20,375 bases of DNA. Origin: an uncultured Collinsella sp. (GTDB taxonomy: Bacteria > Actinomycetota > Coriobacteriia > Coriobacteriales > Coriobacteriaceae). The notes beneath the pieces are model-generated. The model saw only the letters and a program-made list of their open reading frames with translations, did no database searches and was not told the origin of the DNA. Positions 14,461-20,375 of this stretch are shown here, one piece after another; position 1 is the first letter of the stretch, and the number at the start of each line of letters is the position of its first letter. A program made the position numbers and the translations under genes. Location of the stretch: NCBI GenBank assembly GCA_902464175.1, contig CABQHZ010000026.1, positions 1 to 20,375 on the forward strand. Direction: 5' to 3'.

Positions 14461-14653
14461 TTGCCCAGCCTGCGTAAACCGCGCAGCCAGACATGGCGTT
14501 CTATCTTATCGCACCTGTGTCGATGTGCCGCGAAAAAGTGGCTCCTGCCCAAAGACTTGACGGAGACGAAACAATTGACGCGCCGCGGCACCCGCCCGCG
14601 CTCGTCACGTGCGACAATATGCCCCAATAAAACAGCACATGGAAAGGCCCGTC

Positions 14654-15289
14654 ATGACTGCACGCCTCATTGTTATGGATATCGACTCCACCCTCATCAA
14701 CCAGGAGGTTATCAACCTGTTGGGCGAGGAAGCCGGCGTGGGCGAGCAGGTGGCGCAAATCACCGAGCGCGCCATGCGCGGCGAACTCGATTTTAAACAG
14801 GCGCTCGAGGAGCGCGTGGGACTGCTTGCGGGTTTGGACGAGAGCGTGTTCGAGCGCACCTTTGAGCGCGTGACGTTTACCCCCGGTGCGCTGGAGCTCG
14901 TGCGCTCGGCGCACAGCAAGGGCTGGAAGGTCGGCGTAGTAAGTGGCGGTTTCCACGAGGTCGCCGACAAGATCGTTGCCGCCGCGAGCATCGACTTTTG
15001 TCTGGCCAACCGCTTGGAGGTCGCGGACGGCAAGCTCACCGGCAAGCTGGCGGCCGACATCGTGACCAAGGAGTCCAAGCTCATCCAGCTGCTGGATTGG
15101 GCGGTTGAGTGCGGCGTCGATATGGCCCACACGGTCGCGATCGGCGACGGGGCAAACGACATCCCCATGATCCAGGCCGCGGGCACCGGTATCGCGTTTT
15201 GCGCCAAGCCCAAGACGCGCGAGGCGGCACCGTTTGCCATCGATGAGCGCAACCTGATGCTCGCCATGGACATCATCCTGCGCGACTAG
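14654..15289 (+). CDS. serB: Phosphoserine phosphatase-like HAD hydrolase
   Basis: This 211-aa HAD-superfamily phosphatase is predicted to complete serine biosynthesis by dephosphorylating O-phospho-L-serine. Motif I is MDIDSTLI, with nucleophile Asp9 and general acid Asp11. Motif II is VVSGGFHEVADKI, motif III lies at the TKESKL lysine, and motif IV is GDGANDIPMI. The SerB signature ...GGF.EVADK and the GANDIPM ending separate it from other HAD phosphatases. The N-terminal ACT-like region of E. coli SerB is absent, as in many short SerBs. The start at 14654 is preferred because GGAAAGG lies 7-12 nt upstream; an in-frame ATG at 14639 has no ribosome binding site. It stands alone on the plus strand and is unlikely to be part of the lar unit, since a 116-bp gap with its own palindrome follows. 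Confidence 0.9.
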   Translation: MTARLIVMDIDSTLINQEVINLLGEEAGVGEQVAQITERAMRGELDFKQALEERVGLLAGLDESVFERTFERVTFTPGALELVRSAHSKGWKVGVVSGGFHEVADKIVAAASIDFCLANRLEVADGKLTGKLAADIVTKESKLIQLLDWAVECGVDMAHTVAIGDGANDIPMIQAAGTGIAFCAKPKTREAAPFAIDERNLMLAMDIILRD

Positions 15290-15328
15290 CGAGTTGGCCT
15301 CACAAACCCATCAAATCTGACATATTAG

Positions 15329-15362
15329 ATTTCCGAACAATTTTGCTCTAATGTTCGGAAAT
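15329..15362. promoter_or_regulatory. 11-bp perfect inverted repeat upstream of larB
   Basis: ATTTCCGAACA (15329-15339) and TGTTCGGAAAT (15352-15362) are exact reverse complements with a 12-nt spacer, 43 bp before the larB ATG. No U-run follows, so it is not a serB terminator. It is the best candidate operator for larB-larC. Possible binders are a LarR-like Crp/Fnr regulator, as known in L. plantarum, or the TetR-family protein encoded by the third gene. I saw no second copy upstream of larA. Confidence 0.55.
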
Positions 15363-15405
15363 AGCCCTTTGCGTGCTAAACTTTACTACGTCGAAGGGAA
15401 CTTAT

Positions 15406-16188
15406 ATGGACAAACGCGATCTTGAGCAATTGCTAAGTGACGTGGCAGATGGAAATGTTGCACCGGCCGATGCCCTCACGCACATCCAGACGGCGCCGAC
15501 CGCCGATCTGGGCTTTGCACAGCTCGATCTTTCGCGCGGAGTGCGCCAGGGAGCCGGCGAGGTTGTCTACGGCGCCGGTAAAACCGCCGAGCAAATTGCC
15601 GCCATTATCAAAGCATTACTCGATGCCGGCCAGGAGCGCATCCTGGTCACACGCTTGGACGACGAAAAGGCAGCCCGCACCTCGGAGCTCCTCGGCAACG
15701 ACATCGACCTGGGATATGTCCCGAGCGCCCAGCTCGCCCTGGTAGGTGGCATGCCCTCCCCCACCGGCAACGGACGCATCGTCGTCGCTTGCGCCGGCAC
15801 GAGCGACCTGCCCGTCGCCGAAGAGGCCGCACTGACGGCCGAATTCTACGGCAACGAGGTCGATCGCCTCTACGACGTGGGCGTCGCCGGCCTGCACCGC
15901 CTGCTCGCTCATGCCGAGGAACTTGCCCAGGCACAGGTGGTCATCGCCATCGCCGGCATGGAAGGCGCCCTGGCGAGCGTCATTGGAGGCCTTGTGAGCT
16001 GTCCGGTCATCGCCGTCCCCACCAGCGTGGGCTATGGCGCAAGCTTTGGCGGCGTGGCCGCACTGCTCGCCATGCTCAATTCCTGCGCCAGCGGCGTTTC
16101 GGTCGTCAATATCGACAACGGCTTTGGCGCCGCCTACCAGGCAAGTCTTATCAATCATCTGAGCGCTGGCACGCCCTGTGCCCGTTAA
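15406..16188 (+). CDS. larB: Nickel-pincer cofactor biosynthesis protein LarB
   Basis: This is the 260-aa LarB, which carboxylates and hydrolyses nicotinic acid adenine dinucleotide in the first step of the nickel-pincer nucleotide pathway. The C-terminal half is PurE-like. It shows GNGRIVVACAGTSDLPVAEEAALTAEF (about 121-147), GMEGALASVIGGL and SCPVIAVPTSVGYGASFGG (198-216). Cys199 in the last motif corresponds to the conserved LarB cysteine proposed to attack the pyridinium. The start at 15406 (MDKRD) is preferred over an in-frame ATG 11 codons earlier because GAAGGGA lies 8-14 nt upstream. It is followed by larC after 10 bp; the larC Shine-Dalgarno overlaps the larB stop codon. Confidence 0.95.
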   Translation: MDKRDLEQLLSDVADGNVAPADALTHIQTAPTADLGFAQLDLSRGVRQGAGEVVYGAGKTAEQIAAIIKALLDAGQERILVTRLDDEKAARTSELLGNDIDLGYVPSAQLALVGGMPSPTGNGRIVVACAGTSDLPVAEEAALTAEFYGNEVDRLYDVGVAGLHRLLAHAEELAQAQVVIAIAGMEGALASVIGGLVSCPVIAVPTSVGYGASFGGVAALLAMLNSCASGVSVVNIDNGFGAAYQASLINHLSAGTPCAR

Positions 16189-16198
16189 GGAGCATTCC

Positions 16199-17116
16199 AT
16201 GTCCAACCATCAGCACACGCTTATCATCGACGGCACCTCGGGCATCAGCGGCGACATGACCGTCGCGGCTCTGCTCGACCTGGGCGCCAGCGAGGAGCAT
16301 CTGCGCGAGCAGCTCGCCACGCTGCCGGTCGACGGCTTTGAGATTGCCATTACACGCGCAAACAAGCATGGCATCGACGCCTGCGACTTTGACGTTCAAC
16401 TGGCAGAGGAGCTCGAGAACCACGACCACGACATGGCCTGGCTCTACGGCAACGAAGCACCCGCCGAGCACACGCACGAGCATGAGCACCACCATCATGA
16501 TCATGGCGAGCACGAACACGAGCACTGCCACGAGCATGACCATGAGGCCCACGGTCATGGCCACGAGGATCACCGTCACGCCCACCACCATCATCACCGT
16601 TCTTTGGCGGACGTCACCGCCATCATCGATGGCTCGCAGCTAAGCGATGGCGCCAAGCGTCGCGCGCTCGCCATCTTTACCGCGCTCGCCGCCGCCGAGG
16701 CCAAGGCCCACGGCAAAACGCCCGAGACCGTCATGTTCCACGAGGTGGGCGCCGTCGACTCCATCGTCGACGTCTGCTCTGTCGCCATCTGCCTCGATGA
16801 CCTTGGTATTGAGGACATCGTGGTCGAGTCGCTCTCCGAGGGTCACGGCACCATCCGCTGTGCCCACGGTCTCATGCCCATTCCCGTCCCCGCTGTCGTC
16901 AACCTGTGCCAGGCGGGCAATATCGCCCTCACGCCCGCGCCGGTCGCCGGCGAACTCGTGACGCCCACGGGCGCTGCCATCGTCGCCGCACTGCGCACGT
17001 CCGAGCACCTGCCGGCCCGCTACCGCATCGAGGCCGTCGGCTACGGCGCCGGTAAGCGCCCCTACGAGGGCTGCTCCGGCACGCTCCGTTGCCTGCTTGT
17101 TCACGTGGATGCATAG
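16199..17116 (+). CDS. larC: LarC N-terminal half (LarC1-type), nickel insertion protein
   Basis: This 305-aa protein corresponds to LarC1, the nickel-binding half of the LarC metallochelatase (cyclometallase) that inserts Ni into the pincer cofactor. The N-terminus DGTSGISGDMTVAALLDLGA (11-30) is the LarC signature, and KTPETVMFHEVGAVDSIVDV and LVTPTGAAIVAAL follow. Residues 91-133 form a His-rich insertion with 24 His, suited to binding or storing nickel. The protein ends just after VGYGAGKRPYEG, at the point where full LarC continues into its C-terminal CTP/metal-binding LarC2 domain. No LarC2 sequence is found in any frame downstream. In L. plantarum larC1 and larC2 join by frameshifting; here the next frame is a TetR gene. 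AAGGAG precedes the ATG. Confidence 0.92.
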   Translation: MSNHQHTLIIDGTSGISGDMTVAALLDLGASEEHLREQLATLPVDGFEIAITRANKHGIDACDFDVQLAEELENHDHDMAWLYGNEAPAEHTHEHEHHHHDHGEHEHEHCHEHDHEAHGHGHEDHRHAHHHHHRSLADVTAIIDGSQLSDGAKRRALAIFTALAAAEAKAHGKTPETVMFHEVGAVDSIVDVCSVAICLDDLGIEDIVVESLSEGHGTIRCAHGLMPIPVPAVVNLCQAGNIALTPAPVAGELVTPTGAAIVAALRTSEHLPARYRIEAVGYGAGKRPYEGCSGTLRCLLVHVDA

Positions 17117-17118
17117 CC

Positions 17119-17658
17119 ATGGATGCCCGCAAGGCAAAAAGCCGCGCCGCCATCGTCGCGGCGTTCTCCGAGCTGCTGTGCGAAGAGGACTACGGCAAGA
17201 TCACCGTCGGCGACATCATCGCTCGCGCCCATGTGGGTCGGGCCACGTTCTACGGCCTCTTCAAGAGCAAAGATGACCTACTCGCCGCGCTCGTGTGCGA
17301 TATCTGCACCCATGCCCTCGACGATGACGGTACACCCCTCGATGACCCACTCCTACAGGTCGAGCATATCCTTAGCAACCTGTGGGATCGTCGTCAGGGC
17401 GTACGGGCCCTCGTAGCCGGCGCCGGCTCACGCGTCTTCGCCGACTGCTTACGCAAGACCATCATGTCACGAGCAGCCGAAACCGTCCCTACCGACCCAA
17501 ACGGCCCCGCCGCCACCATGGACCGAAGCTTCCTACTACACCACATAGCCTCAAGCTTCGTAGGAATGGTCCAATGGTGGGCCTGGCACAACTTCCAAGC
17601 CCCAAAAGAGGACGTAGCCAAAGACTACCTATCAGCCATTAAGCCTCTCTTCAACTAA
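17119..17658 (+). CDS. TetR/AcrR-family transcriptional regulator
   Basis: This 179-aa one-component regulator begins 2 bp after the larC stop codon, so it is likely translationally coupled. The TetR DNA-binding domain is clear: KAKSRAAIVAAFSELLCEEDYGKITVGDIIARAHVGRATFYGLFKSKDDLL (residues about 5-55). The ligand/dimer domain ends in FVGMVQWWAWHNFQAPKEDV. The ATG at 17119 is chosen; the frame is open slightly upstream inside larC but without a ribosome binding site. Being third in the larB-larC unit, it may regulate the lar genes, though the target is unproven. The last third of the gene uses many A-ended codons (CTA, ATA, TCA, GTA, GGA), unlike the C/G-ended codons of its first part and of larB-larC. 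Confidence 0.92.
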   Translation: MDARKAKSRAAIVAAFSELLCEEDYGKITVGDIIARAHVGRATFYGLFKSKDDLLAALVCDICTHALDDDGTPLDDPLLQVEHILSNLWDRRQGVRALVAGAGSRVFADCLRKTIMSRAAETVPTDPNGPAATMDRSFLLHHIASSFVGMVQWWAWHNFQAPKEDVAKDYLSAIKPLFN

Positions 17659-17820
17659 GTAACCATCCCTTCCCAAAGTGGAAGCCCCACTCCAAATTGC
17701 GGATCCCATTCCAAAGTTCCGCTCCGACTCAAGACGCCACGCATCCCAAAGTGTCAACAGCTACCCAACGCCCCTACCAGCAACAAGCCCCTCCCATCTA
17801 ATTTCAGATATATATATGTT
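17641..17820 (+). other. C-rich, G-poor region after tetR (possible rut-like tract)
   Basis: Counting the plus strand from 17641 to 17820 gives 66 C and 23 G, a strong C-over-G bias that starts within the end of tetR. Such tracts are typical of Rho loading sites. Most of the 17659-18001 gap is this tract plus the palindrome at 17855-17979; no gene is seen there. The function is inferred from composition only. Confidence 0.35.
17673..17729. repeat. Three imperfect 19-nt tandem units
   Basis: Units begin at 17673, 17692 and 17711. They read CCAAAGTGGAAGCCCCACT, CCAAATTGCGGATCCCATT and CCAAAGTTCCGCTCCGACT. They share CCAAA at the start, a central purine/pyrimidine switch and CCnAYT endings. A further CCAAAGTG occurs at 17745-17752, out of register. 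This could be decayed repeat DNA. Confidence 0.35.
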
Positions 17821-17854
17821 GGGTTGCTTGCTCGAGCGCAGCAAAGACCCCGCA

Positions 17855-17979
17855 GCCGTCCGCATGGGGTAACTTCCCAGCGCACTCCGCAGGACGAAAG
17901 AACCCCCGCCGCACGAAGTGCGCAGCGGGGGTTCTTTCATGTCCGAGGACGCGCTGGGAAGTTACCCCATGCGGACGGC
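17855..17979. repeat. 29-bp perfect inverted repeat enclosing a terminator
   Basis: Positions 17855-17883 and 17951-17979 are exact reverse complements over 29 bp. Between them lies the hairpin at 17896-17938. The whole 125-bp segment can form one long nested cruciform or hairpin. It separates the convergent tetR and glpF genes. The exactness of the long arms suggests recent duplication or ongoing selection. Confidence 0.8.
17896..17938. terminator. Bidirectional terminator between tetR and glpF
   Basis: Perfect 14-bp arms (17896-17909 and 17925-17938) enclose a smaller CGCAC-GAA-GTGCG hairpin. Each strand ends GGGGGTTCTTTC, a modest U-rich tail in both directions. It serves the convergent larB-larC-tetR and larA-glpF units. 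Confidence 0.8.
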
Positions 17980-18001
17980 GGACAACCTATGTAGCCTCAG
18001 A

Positions 18002-18733
18002 CTAGAACATGCCCAAGAAACCATGCACAAACAGCGCGGCCAGAGCGGCACCGACAAACGGAGCGATACCAGGAACAAGCAGGCCGTACTTCCAGTTGTT
18101 GTCAGCCTTGTTCTTGATCGGCAGCACCTGATAAGCCATGCGAGGACCAAGGTCACGAGCCTGGTTCATGGCGAAGCCGGTGATGCCGCCCATGCCCATG
18201 CCAACAGCCCAAACGATCAGACCGACGCAGATAGCGAGCATCAGAACGTTCTCGCCGGCGCGGCTAGCGGCAGCAAGGATGGCGCTGATGAACACGAAGG
18301 TGCAGATAGCCTCGCAGAAGAAGTTACGAGCATAGTTCGCGCCCTCGGTGGTGGGGTTGGTCGAGAAGATGTTGCGCTGGGCAATGGGGTCGACGACGCC
18401 CTCGGAAGCCTTGAACTCATCGGCATACATAAACCAGGCGATCACGGCACCCACAAATCCGCCGAGCATATCGGCAAGCATGAAGGGGATGCAGTTGCCC
18501 CACGGCACCAGGCCGACGATGCACTGGGCAAGCACCATGGCGGGGTTCATGCACACAGCGCCACCAAAGACAAACAGGCAGACCGAGATGCCAAAGGACC
18601 AGGTGGTGATGGCAAACATATGGCCGGAGCCCTGATACTTGGTGCCCTTGAGCACGGTATCGCAGTGAACGCCCACGCCAAAGACGATCATGAGGGCCGT
18701 TGCGCCGAATTCGCAGAGGAGTTTGGTAAGCAT
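18002..18733 (-). CDS. MIP-family channel, aquaglyceroporin/LarD-like
   Basis: This 243-aa membrane channel has six transmembrane helices and two half-helix loops. The first loop has the usual NPA (GGAVCMNPAMVLAQ, about residues 57-70). The second reads GFAMNQARDLGPR, so the Pro of the second NPA is Gln; the following Arg of the selectivity filter and the GlpF-type Asp are kept. It lies 49 bp downstream of larA on the same strand. In L. plantarum the lar operon includes larD (glpF1), a lactic acid channel, so a lactate/glycerol facilitator is the likely role. AAGG lies 4 nt before the ATG. The Asn-Gln-Ala variation is confirmed by the codons AAC CAG GCT. Confidence 0.9.
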   Translation of the reverse strand: MLTKLLCEFGATALMIVFGVGVHCDTVLKGTKYQGSGHMFAITTWSFGISVCLFVFGGAVCMNPAMVLAQCIVGLVPWGNCIPFMLADMLGGFVGAVIAWFMYADEFKASEGVVDPIAQRNIFSTNPTTEGANYARNFFCEAICTFVFISAILAAASRAGENVLMLAICVGLIVWAVGMGMGGITGFAMNQARDLGPRMAYQVLPIKNKADNNWKYGLLVPGIAPFVGAALAALFVHGFLGMF

Positions 18734-18782
18734 AAAACCTTATCTTTCTTGTCGGTTATAAACGATTCGTTTAAGCCGCGCA

Positions 18783-20060
18783 CTAGTGCTGTGCGACAAC
18801 AACACCCAGGCCATCGGGGATGACGGCGACCTTGGCATCGGCACCCTTCATCTCAAAGGCGAGCTTGAGCGCCTCCTCGAGGGTGTTGACCGGCGTCATG
18901 TGCATATCCTTGAGCATCTGGTGATCGCACAGGTCGGTGACCATGATCACAGGGTGATGCGCCAGGATGCGGGCAAAGATCTGGCTCGTCCACTGGTCGG
19001 GCAGGGTCTCGTCCTTGGGACGATCGATGCAGGCGCGCTCAAACTCCGCCGGATCGTTGTCGGCGATGTTGTGATAGAAGCCCTCGCCACCGTGACCGTC
19101 GGCACAACCGGCGACGTCGATGATCACGCCGCCCTCGGGAAGCGTGGCCTCGGCAGCGCACATGCCCTTCACGGCCTGGTAGATGTTCTGGTCGAGCGGG
19201 TAGCCGCCGTTGGTGGTGATGGCGATCTCGCACTCGACGGGCTCAACGCCGGCAAGGCTCTTCACGAACTCGCAGCCGGCCTCGTGCGCCTTGTGGATGT
19301 CGCCGGCAAAGGAGCCGATGACCTCGTGCTTGCCATTGAGCACCACGTTGAGCACAAAGGCAAGGTGAGCCATCTCGGCGGCGGCGAACATGTCCTCACT
19401 CACGTGGTTGTGGCACAGGTTGCCGGCACGCGAGTGGGAATCGTTCACAAACTGACCGTTGTGGTTGTACATGATGGTCTTGTAGCTGGCGATGCCAGGC
19501 AGGACGGACTTGCGGCTACCAGAGAAACCGGCAAAGAAGTGCGGCTCAATAAAGCCCTCGGCAAGCAGCAGATCGCAATCGGCCGCAATCTTGTTGATGA
19601 TGCACTCGCCACCAGAAGGCAGGGTGCCGATCTTTTTCATCATGCTGTCGTCAGTCGCGACGTGCATAACGATTTCCTCGTTAGCAACGATCTCCTCGCC
19701 ATACTTATTGACGAGCTCCTCGTGCGTCGACGGACGGTGCATGCCGGTCGCGACCAGGATGCGCACACGCGCCTCGGGAGCGGCAGCGTGGATGTGATGC
19801 AGCAGAATAGGCATCGTCACACGCGAGGGAACGGGACGCGTATGGTCGGAGCTAATGATGACGATATCCTTCTTGCCAGCACAAAGCTCCTCGAGCGAAG
19901 GCGAGCCATAAGGGTTGGCAAGCGACTCCTCTACCAGCTCTTCCTGAGATTTTGTAGTCTTAAACTCGTTTTGATGACCTTCCATCACACCCGCGAAGTT
20001 CTTATCCTCGAGCTCCAGATGCAACGTCTTGTGGTCAAACGGCAGTTCACATTCAAACAA
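18783..20060 (-). CDS. larA: Nickel-dependent lactate racemase LarA
   Basis: This cytosolic enzyme interconverts L- and D-lactate using a Ni-pincer nucleotide covalently held by Lys. The start is placed at a TTG codon (20060), with GGAAGAGG 10 nt upstream; no ATG fits. That start gives 425 aa (424 in L. plantarum). It places Asp72, Arg75, His108, His174, Lys184, His200, Gln295 and Lys298 on the same numbers as the characterised enzyme's active-site and cofactor residues. Motifs are SSDHTRPVPS (71-80), ATGMHRPSTHEE (104-115), EPHFFAGFSGSRKSVLPG (172-189) and YPLDQNIYQAVKG (287-299). It is transcribed with the downstream channel gene and converges on larB-larC-tetR. LarE, the sulfur-transfer enzyme for the cofactor, is not in the window. 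Confidence 0.97.
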   Translation of the reverse strand: MFECELPFDHKTLHLELEDKNFAGVMEGHQNEFKTTKSQEELVEESLANPYGSPSLEELCAGKKDIVIISSDHTRPVPSRVTMPILLHHIHAAAPEARVRILVATGMHRPSTHEELVNKYGEEIVANEEIVMHVATDDSMMKKIGTLPSGGECIINKIAADCDLLLAEGFIEPHFFAGFSGSRKSVLPGIASYKTIMYNHNGQFVNDSHSRAGNLCHNHVSEDMFAAAEMAHLAFVLNVVLNGKHEVIGSFAGDIHKAHEAGCEFVKSLAGVEPVECEIAITTNGGYPLDQNIYQAVKGMCAAEATLPEGGVIIDVAGCADGHGGEGFYHNIADNDPAEFERACIDRPKDETLPDQWTSQIFARILAHHPVIMVTDLCDHQMLKDMHMTPVNTLEEALKLAFEMKGADAKVAVIPDGLGVVVAQH

Positions 20061-20152
20061 TGATGAGCGCCCTCTTCCTTTCAACTGACACACTAGATAA
20101 ACCGTTGGAAGGATACGCCGCTCACCGAAAAACACCACCGTCCACCGACTCA

Positions 20153-20181
20153 TTAACACAACGTTCATATTTGACCCACAA
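20153..20181 (-). promoter_or_regulatory. Candidate larA promoter
   Basis: On the minus strand TTGTGG (20181-20176) and TGTTAA (20158-20153) are separated by 17 bp, about 93 bp before the TTG start. Both hexamers are imperfect. No copy of the larB inverted repeat is seen nearby. Confidence 0.3.
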
Positions 20182-20186
20182 CATAA

Positions 20187-20216
20187 CGGCCGCGATCCCA
20201 AACGGGACCGCAGCCG
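20187..20216. other. GC-rich stem-loop upstream of larA; rest of the right edge without a gene
   Basis: Arms 20187-20199 and 20204-20216 pair over 13 bp (two G-U type positions) around a 4-nt loop. No U-run follows on either strand. It may be a terminator remnant, or a barrier or regulatory structure just upstream of the candidate promoter. The remaining sequence to 20375 shows only short GC hairpins (for example near 20276-20286) and no credible gene or RNA. Confidence 0.35.
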
Positions 20217-20375
20217 CTACAGTCGTAAGGCAAGAAGCGCCAAATGCATCTCAATCCCGATCGATAAGACGCGAGGCGCGAAGCGCGCTTTATTCCCTTC
20301 AGCCCCAATCCCAGAAGACCGAGGACGAAGGGACCCGACGGGTTTCCCTCTGAATGCATTCCGCAGCACGAAGCC

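Noticed and set aside
14398..14510. T-box riboswitch in the aspS leader
   Set aside because: The leader is short, has one stem-loop, and lacks the conserved T-box sequence and a terminator/antiterminator pair.
6286..14796. Other long antisense frames opposite the permease/ebg genes (6286-8637, 8653-10935) and aspS (12334-14796)
   Set aside because: The same reason applies: they mirror the codon phase of ebgA, the permease and aspS and show no recognisable protein features.
17089..17125. Programmed -1 frameshift joining larC to the downstream frame, as in L. plantarum larC1-larC2
   Set aside because: The downstream frame is indeed in the -1 register, but it encodes a complete TetR DNA-binding domain from its own ATG, not LarC2. 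No slippery heptamer stood out near the larC end.
20165..20359. A 64-codon minus-strand frame upstream of larA
   Set aside because: It has no recognisable domain, includes the GC-rich stem-loop, and overlaps the candidate larA promoter region; the composition looks non-coding.

Overview
The window is a GC-rich chromosomal stretch whose gene set and protein sequences point to a Coriobacteriia gut actinobacterium, most probably Collinsella. That assignment comes from overall sequence character and gene content, not from a database search. Fourteen genes are well supported and two or three more are convincing small ones. Nearly all start codons have clear Shine-Dalgarno sequences, and most operons end in good rho-independent terminators.

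Layout, left to right. (1) 1-324: no gene; a palindromic repeat array and a probable terminator. (2) 325-1404 (-): LacI-family regulator. (3) 1550-4967 (-): ferrous iron uptake cluster, transcribed feoA-feoA-feoB followed by a small FeoB-associated Cys-rich membrane protein. (4) 5157-5405 (-): an HPr-like phosphocarrier with Asp where Ser46 is expected. (5) 5502-5723: a gene-free, MITE-like element with 32-bp inverted ends. (6) 5827-7290 (-): APC-family amino acid permease. (7) 7444-10911 (-): a two-subunit Ebg-type beta-galactosidase (ebgA, ebgC), divergent from a LacI-family regulator at 11288-12304 (+). The promoter region between them has three near-identical 14-bp palindromes placed at the -35, at +1 and upstream. 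(8) 12304-12510: a second, longer copy of the palindromic array. (9) 12610-14397 (-): aspS, divergent from serB at 14654-15289 (+). (10) 15406-20060: a lactate racemase (Lar) locus with larB-larC-tetR on + and larA-glpF (larD-like) on -, converging on a large palindrome with a bidirectional terminator at 17855-17979.

How the parts work together. LarA interconverts D- and L-lactate with a nickel-pincer cofactor made by LarB, LarE and LarC; the aquaglyceroporin-like channel would pass lactic acid. Here the Lar locus is atypical. LarC stops at the end of its N-terminal half, so the LarC2 (CTP/metal-binding) domain is absent, and a TetR-family gene occupies the downstream position. LarE is not in the window, and the channel has NQA in place of its second NPA motif. 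LarA starts with TTG, and from that start its cofactor and catalytic residues fall on the same numbers as in the Lactiplantibacillus plantarum enzyme.

The most unusual non-coding signal is the half-site array (four half-sites at 60-166, seven at 12311-12510). Its 14-bp sites alternate in orientation at a rigid pitch of about 31 bp, and they can pair with either neighbour. No CRISPR array, rRNA, tRNA, phage gene or transposase was seen.
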